17,465 bases of DNA from Smittium culicis (GCA_001970855.1 LSSN01003210.1:1-17465), one strand, 5' to 3'. Positions 1-10,039 are shown, numbered from the stretch's first letter. The notes: a model not told the origin generated them from the sequence alone. Numbers and translations: made by a program.

Positions 1-107
1 AATGAGGATAAATATAAATGAAATGAGGATGAAGGTGACTTCAAAAAAATTAAGGGATCTGCATTATGAGGCAGTAAATTTGATATGCGCCGATAAAAAT
101 ACACAAA

Positions 108-944
108 GGCGCACATACTCATTTTTCTGAAATACTCAGGAAATTTCGATAGGATTACTTTCAGTGACATAAATTCCGAGAAGATTTTTGCAACTTGAAA
201 AAAACTCGCTATCGGGATTAAAGGTTTGGTCAGTAATATTTATTTTAGCTCGGTCTCCAGTACAGAATCTGTATTTTCGGAGAGGTCAGCTGAAAAGATA
301 GAACAGCCAGACATTTCTACCAGAGCTTTCGGCGGTGCAAATATTTTTTTGAAGTCAGTGATTCAAGATGGAGGATTATCAGGAGCCAGAATTTTTGTTA
401 AGGGATATTGAAAAAACACTATCGGAATTTACACATCAACTTAGTAGAGTTTCTGTCGATGTAATACGCTCTAAAACTCCCTGAAGTAGTAGTGAAGGGT
501 GATTTTTTCTACTGCGAAATCGCAACCACAATTTCTTAAGTAAAGATATTTGGAGGAACACACTCCAATCAATTTCTGAATATCTCATAAATAATATGAA
601 GATAATTTCTAACTACCAAAACTCGGCCACAAATAATACATTTCTTTTCGGAAAAAAATCCTGTATATTTATCATCTCGACTAACAGCTCAAAAAATATA
701 GATATTGGAAAAATCTGATTTTTCATAGCTGGATCAAGAATGGGGTTCATATTCGATAGATCTATTTTCCAGTAAGTCAAATATCCACCTGCTTCAATAC
801 TTCAGTTGGTAAAAGGGCCCAGAGTCAGTCTCACAGAGCGAATTAATCAAATCATGAAAAGAATGGAAGACCCCATTCGGATGCTCTCCTTGGAACTTAC
901 TACACTAAAAAACCCAAAGATAAAGAAGAGAGACATGAAATAAT
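108..944 (+). pseudogene. DIRS-like RT tail, RNase H and Dam-like methyltransferase remnant
   Basis: One reading frame (codons starting at positions divisible by 3) can be followed for about 280 codons with many TAA, TAG and TGA stops but no evident frameshift. From 120 it reads HFSEILRKF, resembling the end of a reverse transcriptase. RNase H landmarks follow: SDS at 357 (first catalytic Asp), RNLHINLVEF ending with the expected Glu at 447, EIATTIS at 516 where families usually have DNTTA (Asp replaced by Glu), FGGTHS at 549, and HFFSEKNPV at 639 in place of the HIPGxxN motif. At 732-914 DQEWGSYSIDLFSSKSN, YFSW and SPWNLL match the DLFASxxN...PPWxLI module of DIRS elements, which is related to Dam-type N6-adenine methylases. 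Catalytic activity is impossible given the stops. The RNase H and DLFAS module are the firmest parts; the RT tail is weak. Confidence 0.72.
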
Positions 945-1186
945 TCTCATAAAACCATTATGATAATAAGAAATGTGGTTTACCCATATATTACAGTTTT
1001 CACAGAAGAGTAGGTGCACACATCAGCTAAGATGGCTTCATCAGACTCTAAAAGCAGAAATTCTCCGCTAATGAAGAGCTCATATTGTGGATCTTTTTGG
1101 TATGACGCATAGGCGGGGAAAATTAAAATAGAAAGTTCTAGGCAATTACTTTAATTGCACAATTATAAAAAAGTTTTAGGCCCAAC

Positions 1187-2110
1187 AGAATCGAAAAAGC
1201 TTACACTCCTATAGAATCTAGATTCATTAAATTCATATAAAATTCCAATCTAGGGTTGGAGTTCACTACGCAAAACGTCGTAAATTTCTTATCAGAAGGT
1301 CATGATAATCTAGGGTGTTCATTTTATACAATTATACGCTATAAATAAGCGATTTTAGACATTTATCAAACCCAAGGTCTATAAATGAGAATAGAAACTA
1401 CGTCTTGTTTATTAGTCCAGTAAAGGATACTAAATTAAAGCAGTATCCGGTTAAAAGGATAAAAATTACACCGTAAATAGATGAATCTATATATCGGGGG
1501 TCTGACTCTGAGATTTTTCAATTAAATATAACTTGAAAATTTTTCTGACTGATATCTGTTAGCGATTTCATGTGCTCAGGAGACATAAATCGCATTTAAT
1601 GCGATCTAAATGCAATATGTCATGAAAAGGTAAAATTTATAATTATTAAACCCAAAGAACACCGATCCGGATACTTTATAAACAAAATATGTGAGATTGT
1701 GACACAAAAAAAAGCAAAATTTTTTCGTTTTGACGCATAAAAATAATACGAGGCTCATTTTGAATACAAGTTGTGTGAGGAAAAAACCACTAATAGAACT
1801 TATATTTCATAAAAAATCTTGATCCGACATGTAAAAATATTTATAAGCCAACTCAGACTCAACGAATCTGAAATTAAATTTTCGTAGTCACCAATCTGTT
1901 AGAGCTACATAAGAGAGAAAATGTATGGATATAGGCTCTAAATTGATTATAGAAGCTGTAAAACGGCCAGATGGTGTGGTAAAAAATAGAAATTTGTCGA
2001 TATTTCAAATATTTTATGAATATTATATATTGGAAAGGAATAAAAATAAGGGTTTAACTCGTAGTATAATATATCTAGAGATAAATAATGCGAGCCAGAA
2101 TGGTGTATAA
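1187..2110 (+). pseudogene. DIRS-like tyrosine recombinase remnant
   Basis: This is the integrase of the same element, broken by stops and at least two frame changes. The N-terminal core-binding part (about 1220-1370) reads VVNFLSEGHDNLGCSFYTII followed by RYK-stop-AILDIYQ, like the conserved FLxE...SYxTINxYRSAIS stretch. After a frame change, 1530-1740 reads LISVSDFMCSGDINRI and then HEKVKFIIIKPKEHRSG, corresponding to the catalytic box I region and the following beta strands. The box I Arg (FMRxSDI in relatives) is Cys here at 1573. Bases 1816-1868 encode HVKIFISQLRLNESEI, like the conserved helix before box II. After another frame change, FRSHQSVRAT (1880-1909) fits box II HxxR with one extra residue, and SIFQIFYEYYI (about 1997-2030) supplies the candidate nucleophile Tyr at 2015. 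The last piece, from ATG 1925, is open to 2110 by chance survival. Confidence 0.68.
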
Positions 2111-2835
2111 TATAAAATTAGTGGATTTTAACAGTAATAATTATTATTGTACGAATTATCTTTCGCATTATTTACATATCCTCCACTACCAGTTTTGAAA
2201 TACTCAGAAAGGTGATAAAAATTACAATTAAACGTACCAAGCTATTTAACCTTGAAAATTTTTATTCATTATTTTATAGAAACCTTGAATTTTATAATTA
2301 TAACCAATAAAATATGATATTAAATAACGTGAGACATAATTAATAAAATGATTTGTCTTCATAAAATCAACCATTTTATATAAAATTGATTTTATAAAAA
2401 TGGAATATACTTTAAAAAATTAGATGTTAATTTTTTCAATTTAAAATTAATAAATTAATAAACTTGCCATCATATAAAGTTTCCATATCAAGTTTTTTTT
2501 CATATTGGAGAAATTACTGAATAAAATATTTGGAAAATTAAAATAAATATTCATCAAATTCACTTATCATAAAAAATTTACTACAGCATAATAAAAGTTT
2601 TTTTAAATCAAAAGAAAACTTATATCTGTCAATAAATATTATTACTCATTATCTATATCCAATGGTTTAATAGTGTAATTTTTAGCTTTAATAAAAAAAG
2701 ATATGTGATGAAAAGATCAATTCTCTATCTCTCAAATAAAATTAGATAAAATATATTATAAAAACCTTATATTTTTCACATTTTTTTAAATTTTAGTATT
2801 TAATTTTTACTTTTTTACTTTTACTTTTTATTTCT
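2111..2835. other. AT-rich noncoding stretch
   Basis: No coding frame or RNA gene is visible. The composition drops sharply to very high A+T after the DIRS relic. It contains a short hairpin-forming inverted repeat at 2371-2403 (CCATTTTATA against TATAAAAATGG with an AT-rich loop) and a run of TTTTTACTTTTTACTT-like repeats at about 2800-2830. Neither has a recognisable function. Confidence 0.6.
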
Positions 2836-2853
2836 ATCACGTGATTTTATTGG
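2836..2853. promoter_or_regulatory. CACGTG palindrome and adjacent ATTGG (inverted CCAAT) box
   Basis: ATCACGTGAT at 2836-2845 is a perfect palindrome containing the E-box core bound by bHLH factors in eukaryotes. ATTGG follows at 2849-2853, the reverse complement of a CCAAT box. The pair resembles a eukaryotic promoter, and the following 200 bases are slightly GC-richer. The only open frame nearby is 25 codons from the ATG at 2987 to the stop at 3062-3064, which resembles nothing known to me. A first exon of a spliced gene is conceivable, but no convincing downstream exon was found. Chance occurrence is quite possible. Confidence 0.2.
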
Positions 2854-3167
2854 TTCAATTTCAAATATAGAAATTGCGTATCAAGTTGAAAAAATATTAT
2901 AGTTGGCCCAAGTCATAAAAAAGCTAATACTCTAATACAAATATAATCTTCTTCCATTATTCAACCCGAGTGCCTTAAAGTAAAGTATGATCAATACCAA
3001 CCCAAAGAAACTCCCAGGAATTTCTTCAAGTAGCCTGAATTTCTGTGTTTCAAGCTGTTATTGAATTTCACAAGTTACAAAAAAATCGATTTTTTCGATA
3101 TCTTTTATCTATATTCAAATCAGAAATCAAAAATTATTAATAAAAAAATAAGCTTTTACTTAAATTT

Positions 3168-3189
3168 GCGACCGATCTACTTGGGTCGC
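3168..3189. repeat. GC-rich hairpin in AT-rich DNA
   Basis: GCGACC at 3168-3173 and GGTCGC at 3184-3189 form a perfect 6-bp GC stem around a 10-base loop. It is one of the few GC clusters in several kilobases of AT-rich sequence. It could be the end of a degraded DNA transposon. It lacks the T tract expected of a bacterial terminator, and no partner copy was found in the window. Confidence 0.3.
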
Positions 3190-3215
3190 CTACATTTAGC
3201 TGCTTAACGGGCTTC

Positions 3216-6200
3216 TTTTTGTTGCGTCTAAATTTTTTTTTATAAAAATATTATTCTTAATTTTTAAAAATTAACTAGATATATACTCTAAAATAAAATT
3301 TGTATTTGAAAATATAAAATCAACCTAAAAACTTAAAGTTAACCATAAAAAATTAATTTGAGCTTGATTTTATATATAGGTACTCTAATTTAAAACTAAA
3401 ACTAAAATAAAATTTAATTCAAATCGCAAATACACGAAATATATTATTAATTAATGATCCAACTTATCAATAGAAGGTATACGAACATTACTTAACAAGA
3501 GTATCTTTATGATATTATATAAACTTTATTTTAGGCTAAGTTATATATTAAAAAAGAATTTTAACCATATACCATTAATTATAAACAAGATACCATAATT
3601 GAAATAGATTTTTTAAATTTTAAAAATAAATTTACTATTTAAATAACATTATTAATAAAAAAGTTTTTATTGTATTTCAACTACTTCGTTTCATCCATTT
3701 CTAATCAAGTAATTTTTAGTATTATTTTATACCTCATTAAAAAAGAATTTTACAAAGCTTTCAAATAAATAAGAATTTTTTTCGAATATTTTTATCTCAT
3801 TTTTTTTATTAGTCTATTTCATTTTTTTTTTTTAAATTTGGAAACAAATTTTAGATAGGCGTTGGAAAATTCAATACGAAATAGATCTAAAAATTTAAAT
3901 TTGCAAATATAATTGAATTTTATTCTGTTTCTGTTTTATGAAATCTCAGATTAAATATAAAAAAATAATTCATGTAATAAGCTTTCATTAGTTTTTAAAT
4001 ATAATAAAAAATATATTAAATAATAAATCCATATTTATGCTGTAATTCTATGTCAAAAAAACTTAATTTAATATTTGTATTAACTTTCAGATAGTCAATA
4101 TTTATTTGATATAATTTTTTTTAGGTATACTCAAGAATTTTAACTTTTTAATTTCCCGTATAATGGTCTCAAAGAATCACAAAACCCTACCTGACCAACA
4201 AAAAATTTTTTCCTTCGTATAACTAGTTGTATAACCGGTGTATATTATCGAAAACTTCTCTTTGTTAGCTAAATTTTCTTCATTTCTTCTTGTTTTTAAA
4301 TTTTTTATTCGTTTTGTACCTTAGATAATCTACTAAATAGTTATTATTTTCGAAGTTTTTAGTTTAATTTTGATTTCATTTTTAACATATTATTTAGTAT
4401 CTGCAAATTTCAAAGTATGATAATAACATAATAAGTGAATTTTAAAAAAAAATACTTGGACTTAAACTTTTATTTAAATTCTCAAATTTTATACTTTGAA
4501 ATATTCTCGATTATGTATGTTATGGTTTAAATATTATATAAATTTCGAATTTGTAATTAATATATTCAAATATCTTGTATGCAGATTTTGATTTAATGAT
4601 GAAAAAAAATGCATACCTTTATTCCTGTTCTTTTTGATTGATATACCACCACCAATTAATAATTTATTTTTAAATTTATGAAAAAAAAACACAAAAATAT
4701 ATAAAAAAAAATTTTTTTTTTCTAATTCCATTTTGTTTTATGTTTTACGTTCTAGAATATTTATTATTGATCAATTATAAAATAATAATGAAAAAAGGTT
4801 AATTATAATCAATCTTTTCAGATTTTAGAATGAGTTAAAAGGTTAATCATATGCAAGTCATATATGTAAAATTAATTAGCATTTAAAAAAATAGAAATGG
4901 GTAAATTATGTAAAAAATATATAAAATTTAAATAATATCTAAATTAAAGGATAAAATACCAACATTTATTCGTTAATAATTAATAAATTAAATGAAAACT
5001 TATTTATTGAATTGTAAAATTTTTAATCAGCTGATGTTTTTTTATTAGCGAGAAATATTTATTTATTTTATATTAAATTTAAAAAATTGAATTACATCTT
5101 TTTTTTTATCTCAGAGATTACATTAAAGAATATGCCTTTAATATAGAAAATTAAAGGTTTAAAATATCTAAATTACACAATAAAATTCTTATCAAAAATT
5201 ATTTGTAGCTTGCATGAATAGTACATCTTATTAGATCTTGAATTTTTATGCTTTTATTTTTAATATCAAAAATGCAGCTATCTTAGAATCTTAATATCAC
5301 CACCACTAATATTTTTTACCCATTATTTTTTTTAGCATAACAGCAAAAATAATTAGTGTAGAAAGTTTTTATAATATTATCAGTTTTAGACTAAATCAGG
5401 ATTAGAATTTTTTGGAAAATAAAAAAATTTCACATTTTATATTCTATTCAAAATAATTCTTTATCTTTCATATGCAAGATTATCATATTCTATTTTCAAA
5501 TAGTTTATGGATAGCTCAAAACTAGAATAACAGTATGTTTAGCTAATAATATCAATTATTAAGTCATAGAAATTAATTGTATTAAAAGAAACCTATATAA
5601 GTATTTTTATTTTAATCCAGGAAATGCACACATGATTTTTTGGTCATAAATAGAATTCTAAATGATATAATATCCATCCCAAAAAGGGAAATTAATCATA
5701 ATATATTGAAGTGATGAAAATTTTTTTTATAATAGGCTATATAGTATTAATAAATATAAACTATATAAATTAGTCGATATAGGAATCTTTTGCTTTCGAT
5801 TTTTGTTTTTTGAAAAAATGGTGGTATTTAGTAAGAAATTATCTGATTATTGGGATTATGGCAGTATGAAAATATTATAAATTATATTAAGTGTTCATAC
5901 AAATTATTTAGTTTCCTGATTTATATTGAAATAATTACAATCTATTTTAAAAATTGGAAATACATCTTAAGAGTATAAAATATATGCCTATTACACGTTG
6001 ATTTTAGAAAAGCTTTCGCTGTCGCAAAAATAATTTATTTTGTATCCACCTCACACATACACAAATTTTGGTTATAAATTTTGTTGTTCTGGGCTTATAA
6101 TTAAAGAAAATTTAAATTTATTTTATATATGCCAGTAAATTCGGAATTCAAATTTTTTATATAGTATATTCATTATTCGTATGTATAAATTTTAAGCGAG

Positions 6201-6670
6201 CTTTTATCCATGAACAGGTATAATTATAATACGAAAATTATACGATATAAAAATGCTGTTAGAACTATTACTATTTTATACTTTTAATTTTGTAATAAAT
6301 TACGCGCGATAAAATTTTAAATATTTTGGAATACAACAAAAAATATCATAAATTTTCTATTTTGCACCAAATTTCCTAGGTATTATTTTTTTTAATTCTG
6401 GTATATACAATCTTTTTCTTCAAATCGCGAGTTCATTGGTTAATAAGAGATTTTTCCGTTTTTAATTTTTTTTATAAAATTTTGCAAGTTTCTATACATA
6501 TTTTTTACAAATTAATTTTTTTTTTTAAAGCTCAAATTTTATTTTATTAGATTGAATCATTATATAACCTCATAATTTCTAGACTTATAAGAGCACTTGA
6601 TAACATTTTTACTTTAAATCTCAGTTTTTTTCATACTTAAATTATATTTTATATTTTTATTTTATGAATT
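3216..6670. other. AT-rich gene desert
   Basis: Nothing coding can be supported on either strand. The stretch consists of A/T-rich sequence with homopolymers, for example 12 T at 3822-3833 and an A9-T10 block at 4703-4721. A 65-codon minus-strand open frame at 4534-4731 is low-complexity and reads through the A/T block, so it looks like chance. No tRNA T-arm, repeat array or transposon end was recognised. Confidence 0.6.
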
Positions 6671-6674
6671 TTCT

Positions 6675-6715
6675 CAACTCTTTCCCTGGCGGTAGATCAA
6701 AAATGGCCTTTTTCA
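6675..6715. repeat. Solo MITE terminus of the CCCTTTC/GGTAGATC family
   Basis: The sequence CTCTTTCCCTGGCGGTAGAT starting at 6678, followed by CAAAAATGGCC, matches the CCCTTTCACGGACAGTAGAC end of the element at 10229-10426. The shared features are the CnCTTTCnC end and the GTAGATCAAAAA inner arm. No second end of the same element was recognised nearby, so this is probably a truncated or strongly decayed copy. Confidence 0.4.
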
Positions 6716-7070
6716 AAAATGAGCGTTCCTGTTCAGCAAATCAAAAATAGTCAAAAAAATTAATTCATTATTTTACATCTTCAGTTTTATTCTACAGATA
6801 TTTTTGTTATTATTTTTACCCTTAAAAATGCAACAAATTGCAATTTAAACCGCTCAATTAATATGATTTAATTATTGAAAAAAAAACAAACAGATGTTAT
6901 GATGAATGAGCTTTGAATTTCAGAACTCCACAAATGGTTGTCAAGAAATATATTACTTACTAGAAATTGTTCTTGGGTAAAGCTGGGTAGAATAAAAAAT
7001 TATTATAAATATAAATTTATAAAAAATGATAGATATATCAAAGCTATACTCTATGATATACACTATGTCC

Positions 7071-7545
7071 ATTTTTAGGACCTTTCCTGCGCAAATTTAG
7101 ACAGTTTTTTTCCATTTCCATTGTCTGGTAAAAAAAATAAAACCTTAGTAGCAATTATATTAATATAATTACTGTGTTTTGTACACTGCAACACACTGTA
7201 ACTATTTTTAGGCCCTTTTCCCTGCAAATGTAGACTGATTTTCCCATTTCCATTGATCAAATATATAGCTAAAATAATAATACTTAGTATCAAATACTAC
7301 TATAAATATACTTATATTAGTATAAAATATTATATTCTGTGCACATTTTTTGAACCTTTCCCGTTCAAAGGTAGACAGTTTTTCGTAATTTCAATTGGCC
7401 AAATTTATAACTAAAAAATTATACTTAATATCAAACACCAATAAAAGTATACCTATTCAATTTATACTTCTTTTTACGCTGTGCCAATTTTTTTGGACCT
7501 TTACCGTTCAAAGATATACTTTTTCCCGCTGTTATCATTTGTTAA
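7071..7545. repeat. Tandem array, four diverged copies of a ~140-bp unit
   Basis: A conserved box of about 50 bases, roughly GGACCTTTCCCGTTCAAAGG, then TAGACAGTTTTT, then CATTTCCATTG, occurs four times. The TAGAC element lies at 7098, 7231, 7372 and (as TATAC) 7515, giving spacings of 133, 141 and 143 bases. The spacers are also related: AACTAAAAAATTATACTTAA and GCTAAAATAATAATACTTAG are equivalent positions in different copies, and TGTGCACATTTTT and TGTGCCAATTTTT precede copies 3 and 4. This is therefore a true tandem repeat rather than scattered insertions. In copy 3 CCTTT...AAAGG (7355-7371) forms a small hairpin. The box resembles the terminal motif of the MITE-like elements further right. 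Open frames of 64-72 codons lying in the array are by-products of the repeat. Confidence 0.75.
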
Positions 7546-8560
7546 AAAAACTTTTAGCGTGTTTTTTGAATTTTGATATACTTGATTAGACTTGAACTTT
7601 TTGTCGTTTTAATTTTTTCATATTCAATGTTTTGATTTATAATTTTTATCAATTATTATCTATCAGTTTAATATATTACTACATATCACAATCTTACACT
7701 TTTACCATTTGTTTAATTCATATATAGTTTTTATTTCTTAATAATTGCATATAAATTAATATTAATAAATTAATTCCCAAAAAAATTATTATTTTTTTAA
7801 ACATCAATCAAACTATAATATATAATACCCTTAAATTTGTTATTTTTCGATTGATTATTTCAATAATTTTGGGTGTTTGTGAGTCAATTTATAATCAAAT
7901 AGTAATAAAAATGGCTAATTTTTTAATCTTTATATTAGTCAAACAATTCCTAAAAAGCATAAATTAACAATAATCACTTGCCTTAGCTTCTTTATATGAA
8001 TTTTTAACCTTTAAAAACTTTAATTGTTTTTAGTGTGTAATGATATCTCAGTACATCTTTTACTATGAATAACTGAATATAATATTTATTACTACCTAGA
8101 GTTAAATATAATTCAAAAATACTTATTGCATTAATTAAAGCTCGTTATTATTTTCACTGAATTGAATAAATAACCTTTATATAGTGATTATCTTGTTATA
8201 TTACAATTATTTTTTGTTATAGATAATACACTCATGATATTATACTAACACTATTTTTTGTGAATGGCGATTTTTGTAACTTTTTTAGATTTTTTTATTA
8301 CTAATTTTTGAGATCAAGAATCTATGATTGTTGATATCTAATCTATTTAAAGATTTGTATATTTTATAACGATCATATAACATATTATTTATGGTTCTTT
8401 GTAAAAACTAATAGCACAGGAAGAATCTAAAGTCCATCAGCTTGAACTATAGATAATAATGGATGTGTGCTGTAAATATAAAGACAATTTTTATTAATTT
8501 ATTTTTTGATAGTTTTAGGCTTGGACAAGTCTGTTCAAGATACTGGTAAACTTTTTTTTT
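7546..8560. other. AT-rich noncoding stretch
   Basis: I see no gene, RNA or clear repeat here. The tandem unit to the left fades out after 7545 without a recognisable fifth copy. Composition is the same as the deserts on either side. Confidence 0.55.
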
Positions 8561-8632
8561 CATACTATAATATTTTCCAGATTATTGGATGAAACCTACA
8601 TAATGCTAATTAATAAAACCAATAATAGTATG
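8561..8632. repeat. Interrupted inverted repeat
   Basis: CATACTAT (8561-8568) and ATTATTGG (8581-8588), separated by 12 bases, together pair with CCAATAATAGTATG (8619-8632) across a loop of about 30 bases. The right arm is complementary to the left arm with the 12-base insert looped out. It lies just left of a TTAA-flanked terminus (8675-8701) and may be an internal hairpin of the same decayed element. Confidence 0.35.
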
Positions 8633-8674
8633 TATTTTTTTACTGAACGAGAGGAATTTATATTTTCATCATGC

Positions 8675-8701
8675 AAAAATTTTTGGACGGGAAAGGGTTA
8701 A
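8675..8701 (-). repeat. TTAA-CCCTTTCCCGTCCAA transposon terminus
   Basis: Read on the minus strand from 8701, the sequence begins TTAACCCTTTCCCGTCCAAA. It fits the same terminal pattern as the elements at 9791-9986 and 10229-10426 and retains a perfect TTAA. The element body would lie to the left (below 8675), but its other end was not recognised. Confidence 0.45.
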
Positions 8702-9202
8702 AAAAAAAAAATTGTTTGAGGTTTACAGCAAATTAGATCAAGATAATGAAATATTTACTCATTTTGTTTACATTTCTTAATATACTTAAAAAATTTTTTT
8801 ACTTTATAGTGATTTATACAAAATTTCCTGATTGACATATAATGAGGCTAGAGGGGTCATGATTTTCAAGCTGTTTCGTATTATTGGTGGTTATAAAATT
8901 ATGCACAGCTGCTATAAATTTTAAATCACAAGATAGCTAGTTTTTTTTAAGGAACTATATATAAATTTTTAATAAGCTGTTATATTGGTATGATAAGAGC
9001 GTTATAAATAAGTGAAAGAGTAAATAAAAACTATATAAGTTGATATAAGGGGAAAAAAAGATAATATCCATATACATATAGATCCTTGTATGTGTCTAAC
9101 TCCAGCTTGAATAAAAGGTAATGAGAACAAAAAACCAACCTAAAATATAATCTGAGATTGCTATAAGCAGGCTGGATTTCTGATGCTACAAAGGTATGAA
9201 AT

Positions 9203-9688
9203 TTAACTTATTTCCCCAAAATTGAATTCGTTTAGATCATCAACTTCTATTCAGAGGCTACATCTACTAGGATTAATAAAAAATAATCTTCTACACATAA
9301 GTGGAAATATTCGACCTGAATCTTCTACAATAGGCTGTAAGTGGCTGAGGTTCATATTTCATTTGTACGCTGAATTTGAGAACAGAGATTTTACCAGATA
9401 TAACTGAAAGATTCGATTCCTCTTGCTAATGGATTGTTGTATTATTAAATCGCTATCCTGGAGTAGCTGTTAGTTGGCATCGATATCCTCGTCCAAGGCT
9501 AATGTAAAGCTTGTGATATTTTAGTATATTGCACTTCGAAAAGTATATAAATCTAGCTCCCCTACCATATGAAGGAATTTCAATCATAAGAACCATAATC
9601 TGACATATTTTGCATTAAATGATTGGTTTTTAATATCTAAACTATATATTGGAGATTATTTCGAAGACTGGAACTTTTCATATCTACC
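9203..9688 (-). pseudogene. Decayed unrecognised open frame
   Basis: A minus-strand frame runs from 9688 to a stop at 9203, 162 codons with six internal stops and no frameshift needed to read it. The stretch is clearly GC-richer than its surroundings. The translation is non-repetitive and mixed in composition, with pieces such as LHMVGELDLYTFRSAIY, LALDEDIDAN, LLQDSDLIIQQSISKRNRIF and LQPIVEDSGRIFPLMCRRLF. Stops are fewer than random sequence of this composition would give. I do not recognise a family; a transposon-encoded Gag-like or accessory protein is possible given the context, but this is a guess. Its upstream end coincides with the start of a MITE half-copy at 9687. A short forward open frame (9222-9407) on the opposite strand is less convincing. 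Confidence 0.35.
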
Positions 9689-9790
9689 CTTTCTCGTCCA
9701 AGGCTCTTAAAAAAATCGAATTTCGTGATTCGTTTATTTTTTAAAATCGAGTTTAATATTTGCTGCGTTATTATAATAAACTAGTATGAT
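9687..9790 (+). repeat. Left-half copy of the MITE at 9791
   Basis: The sequence begins CCCTTTCTCGTCCAAGGCTC and shares GATTCGTTTAT, TTTGCTGC and the surrounding order with the left half of the element at 9791-9986. It stops at the left TTAA of that element and lacks the right half with the GGTAGATC arm. It is a truncated copy in direct orientation, apparently cut off by the neighbouring insertion. Confidence 0.55.
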
Positions 9791-9986
9791 TTAATCCTTT
9801 CCTTTCCAACACTCTTAATAAAATTGAATTTATTGATTCGTTTATGATTTATAAGTAAAATTATTATTTGCTGCTATTATACAATTAACCAATAGTTCTA
9901 AGGCTTTGGAATTTAATTATTTTAATTGAGCACAGTTAGCTATATTTGGTAGATCAAAAATATTCCACCGCTCGTGGAAGGGTTAA
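9791..9986 (+). mobile_element. TTAA-flanked MITE-like element, copy A
   Basis: A 196-base unit is bounded by TTAA at 9791-9794 and 9983-9986. It starts TCCTTTCCTTTCCAACACTC and ends CTCGTGGAAGGG, so the ends are short imperfect inverted repeats of the form CCCTTnC. Just inside the right end lies GGTAGATCAAAAATATTCCA. An inverted relative lies at 10229-10426; they share CCAACACTCTT, ATTTATAAGTA and TTTGCTGCTATTATACAA in the same order. TTAA target duplications and CCCTTT-like ends are typical of piggyBac-superfamily elements, so a non-autonomous piggyBac-like MITE is the best reading. There is no coding capacity. Confidence 0.6.
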
Positions 9987-10039
9987 ATTCACGTAATTAA
10001 AATATTTTTATTGAAGATAGTTTGTTGCATTTAATCTAA

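Larger units (their letters stand above)
1..2110 (+). mobile_element. Decayed DIRS-like tyrosine-recombinase retrotransposon, 5' end outside window
   Basis: Translating the + strand through its stops shows pieces of four domains in the order typical of DIRS elements: reverse transcriptase tail (about 108-230), RNase H (357-700), a Dam-methylase-like domain (732-944) and a tyrosine recombinase (1187-2060). DIRS elements copy through RNA and integrate circular DNA with a tyrosine recombinase instead of a DDE integrase. Every domain carries in-frame stops, and the recombinase also has frameshifts, so the element is dead. The island is visibly richer in G+C than the DNA after 2110. The terminal inverted repeats and internal complementary region of DIRS elements were not identified, so the 3' limit is only the end of the last open frame. 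The assignment rests on motif order read by eye, without a database search. Confidence 0.72.

Noticed and set aside
226..411. 61-codon + strand open frame
   Set aside because: It lies in a different frame from the RNase H remnant that the same bases encode (SDS at 357 onward) and matches nothing; treated as a shadow of the DIRS relic.
3168..3189. GC stem as a rho-independent bacterial terminator
   Set aside because: No T tract follows directly, there is no gene upstream, and the window otherwise looks eukaryotic.
4534..4731. 65-codon minus-strand open frame starting with Lys/Phe-rich residues
   Set aside because: Its start is produced by an A/T homopolymer block and there is no motif or composition shift.
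7075..7589. Two open frames (72 and 64 codons) on opposite strands
   Set aside because: Both lie in or across the ~140-bp tandem array; the repeat, not coding constraint, explains them.
9400..9430. GATTCGATTCC sequence resembling a tRNA T-loop
   Set aside because: The flanking bases do not form a 5-bp T-stem and no acceptor, D-arm or anticodon arm is found at the right distance.
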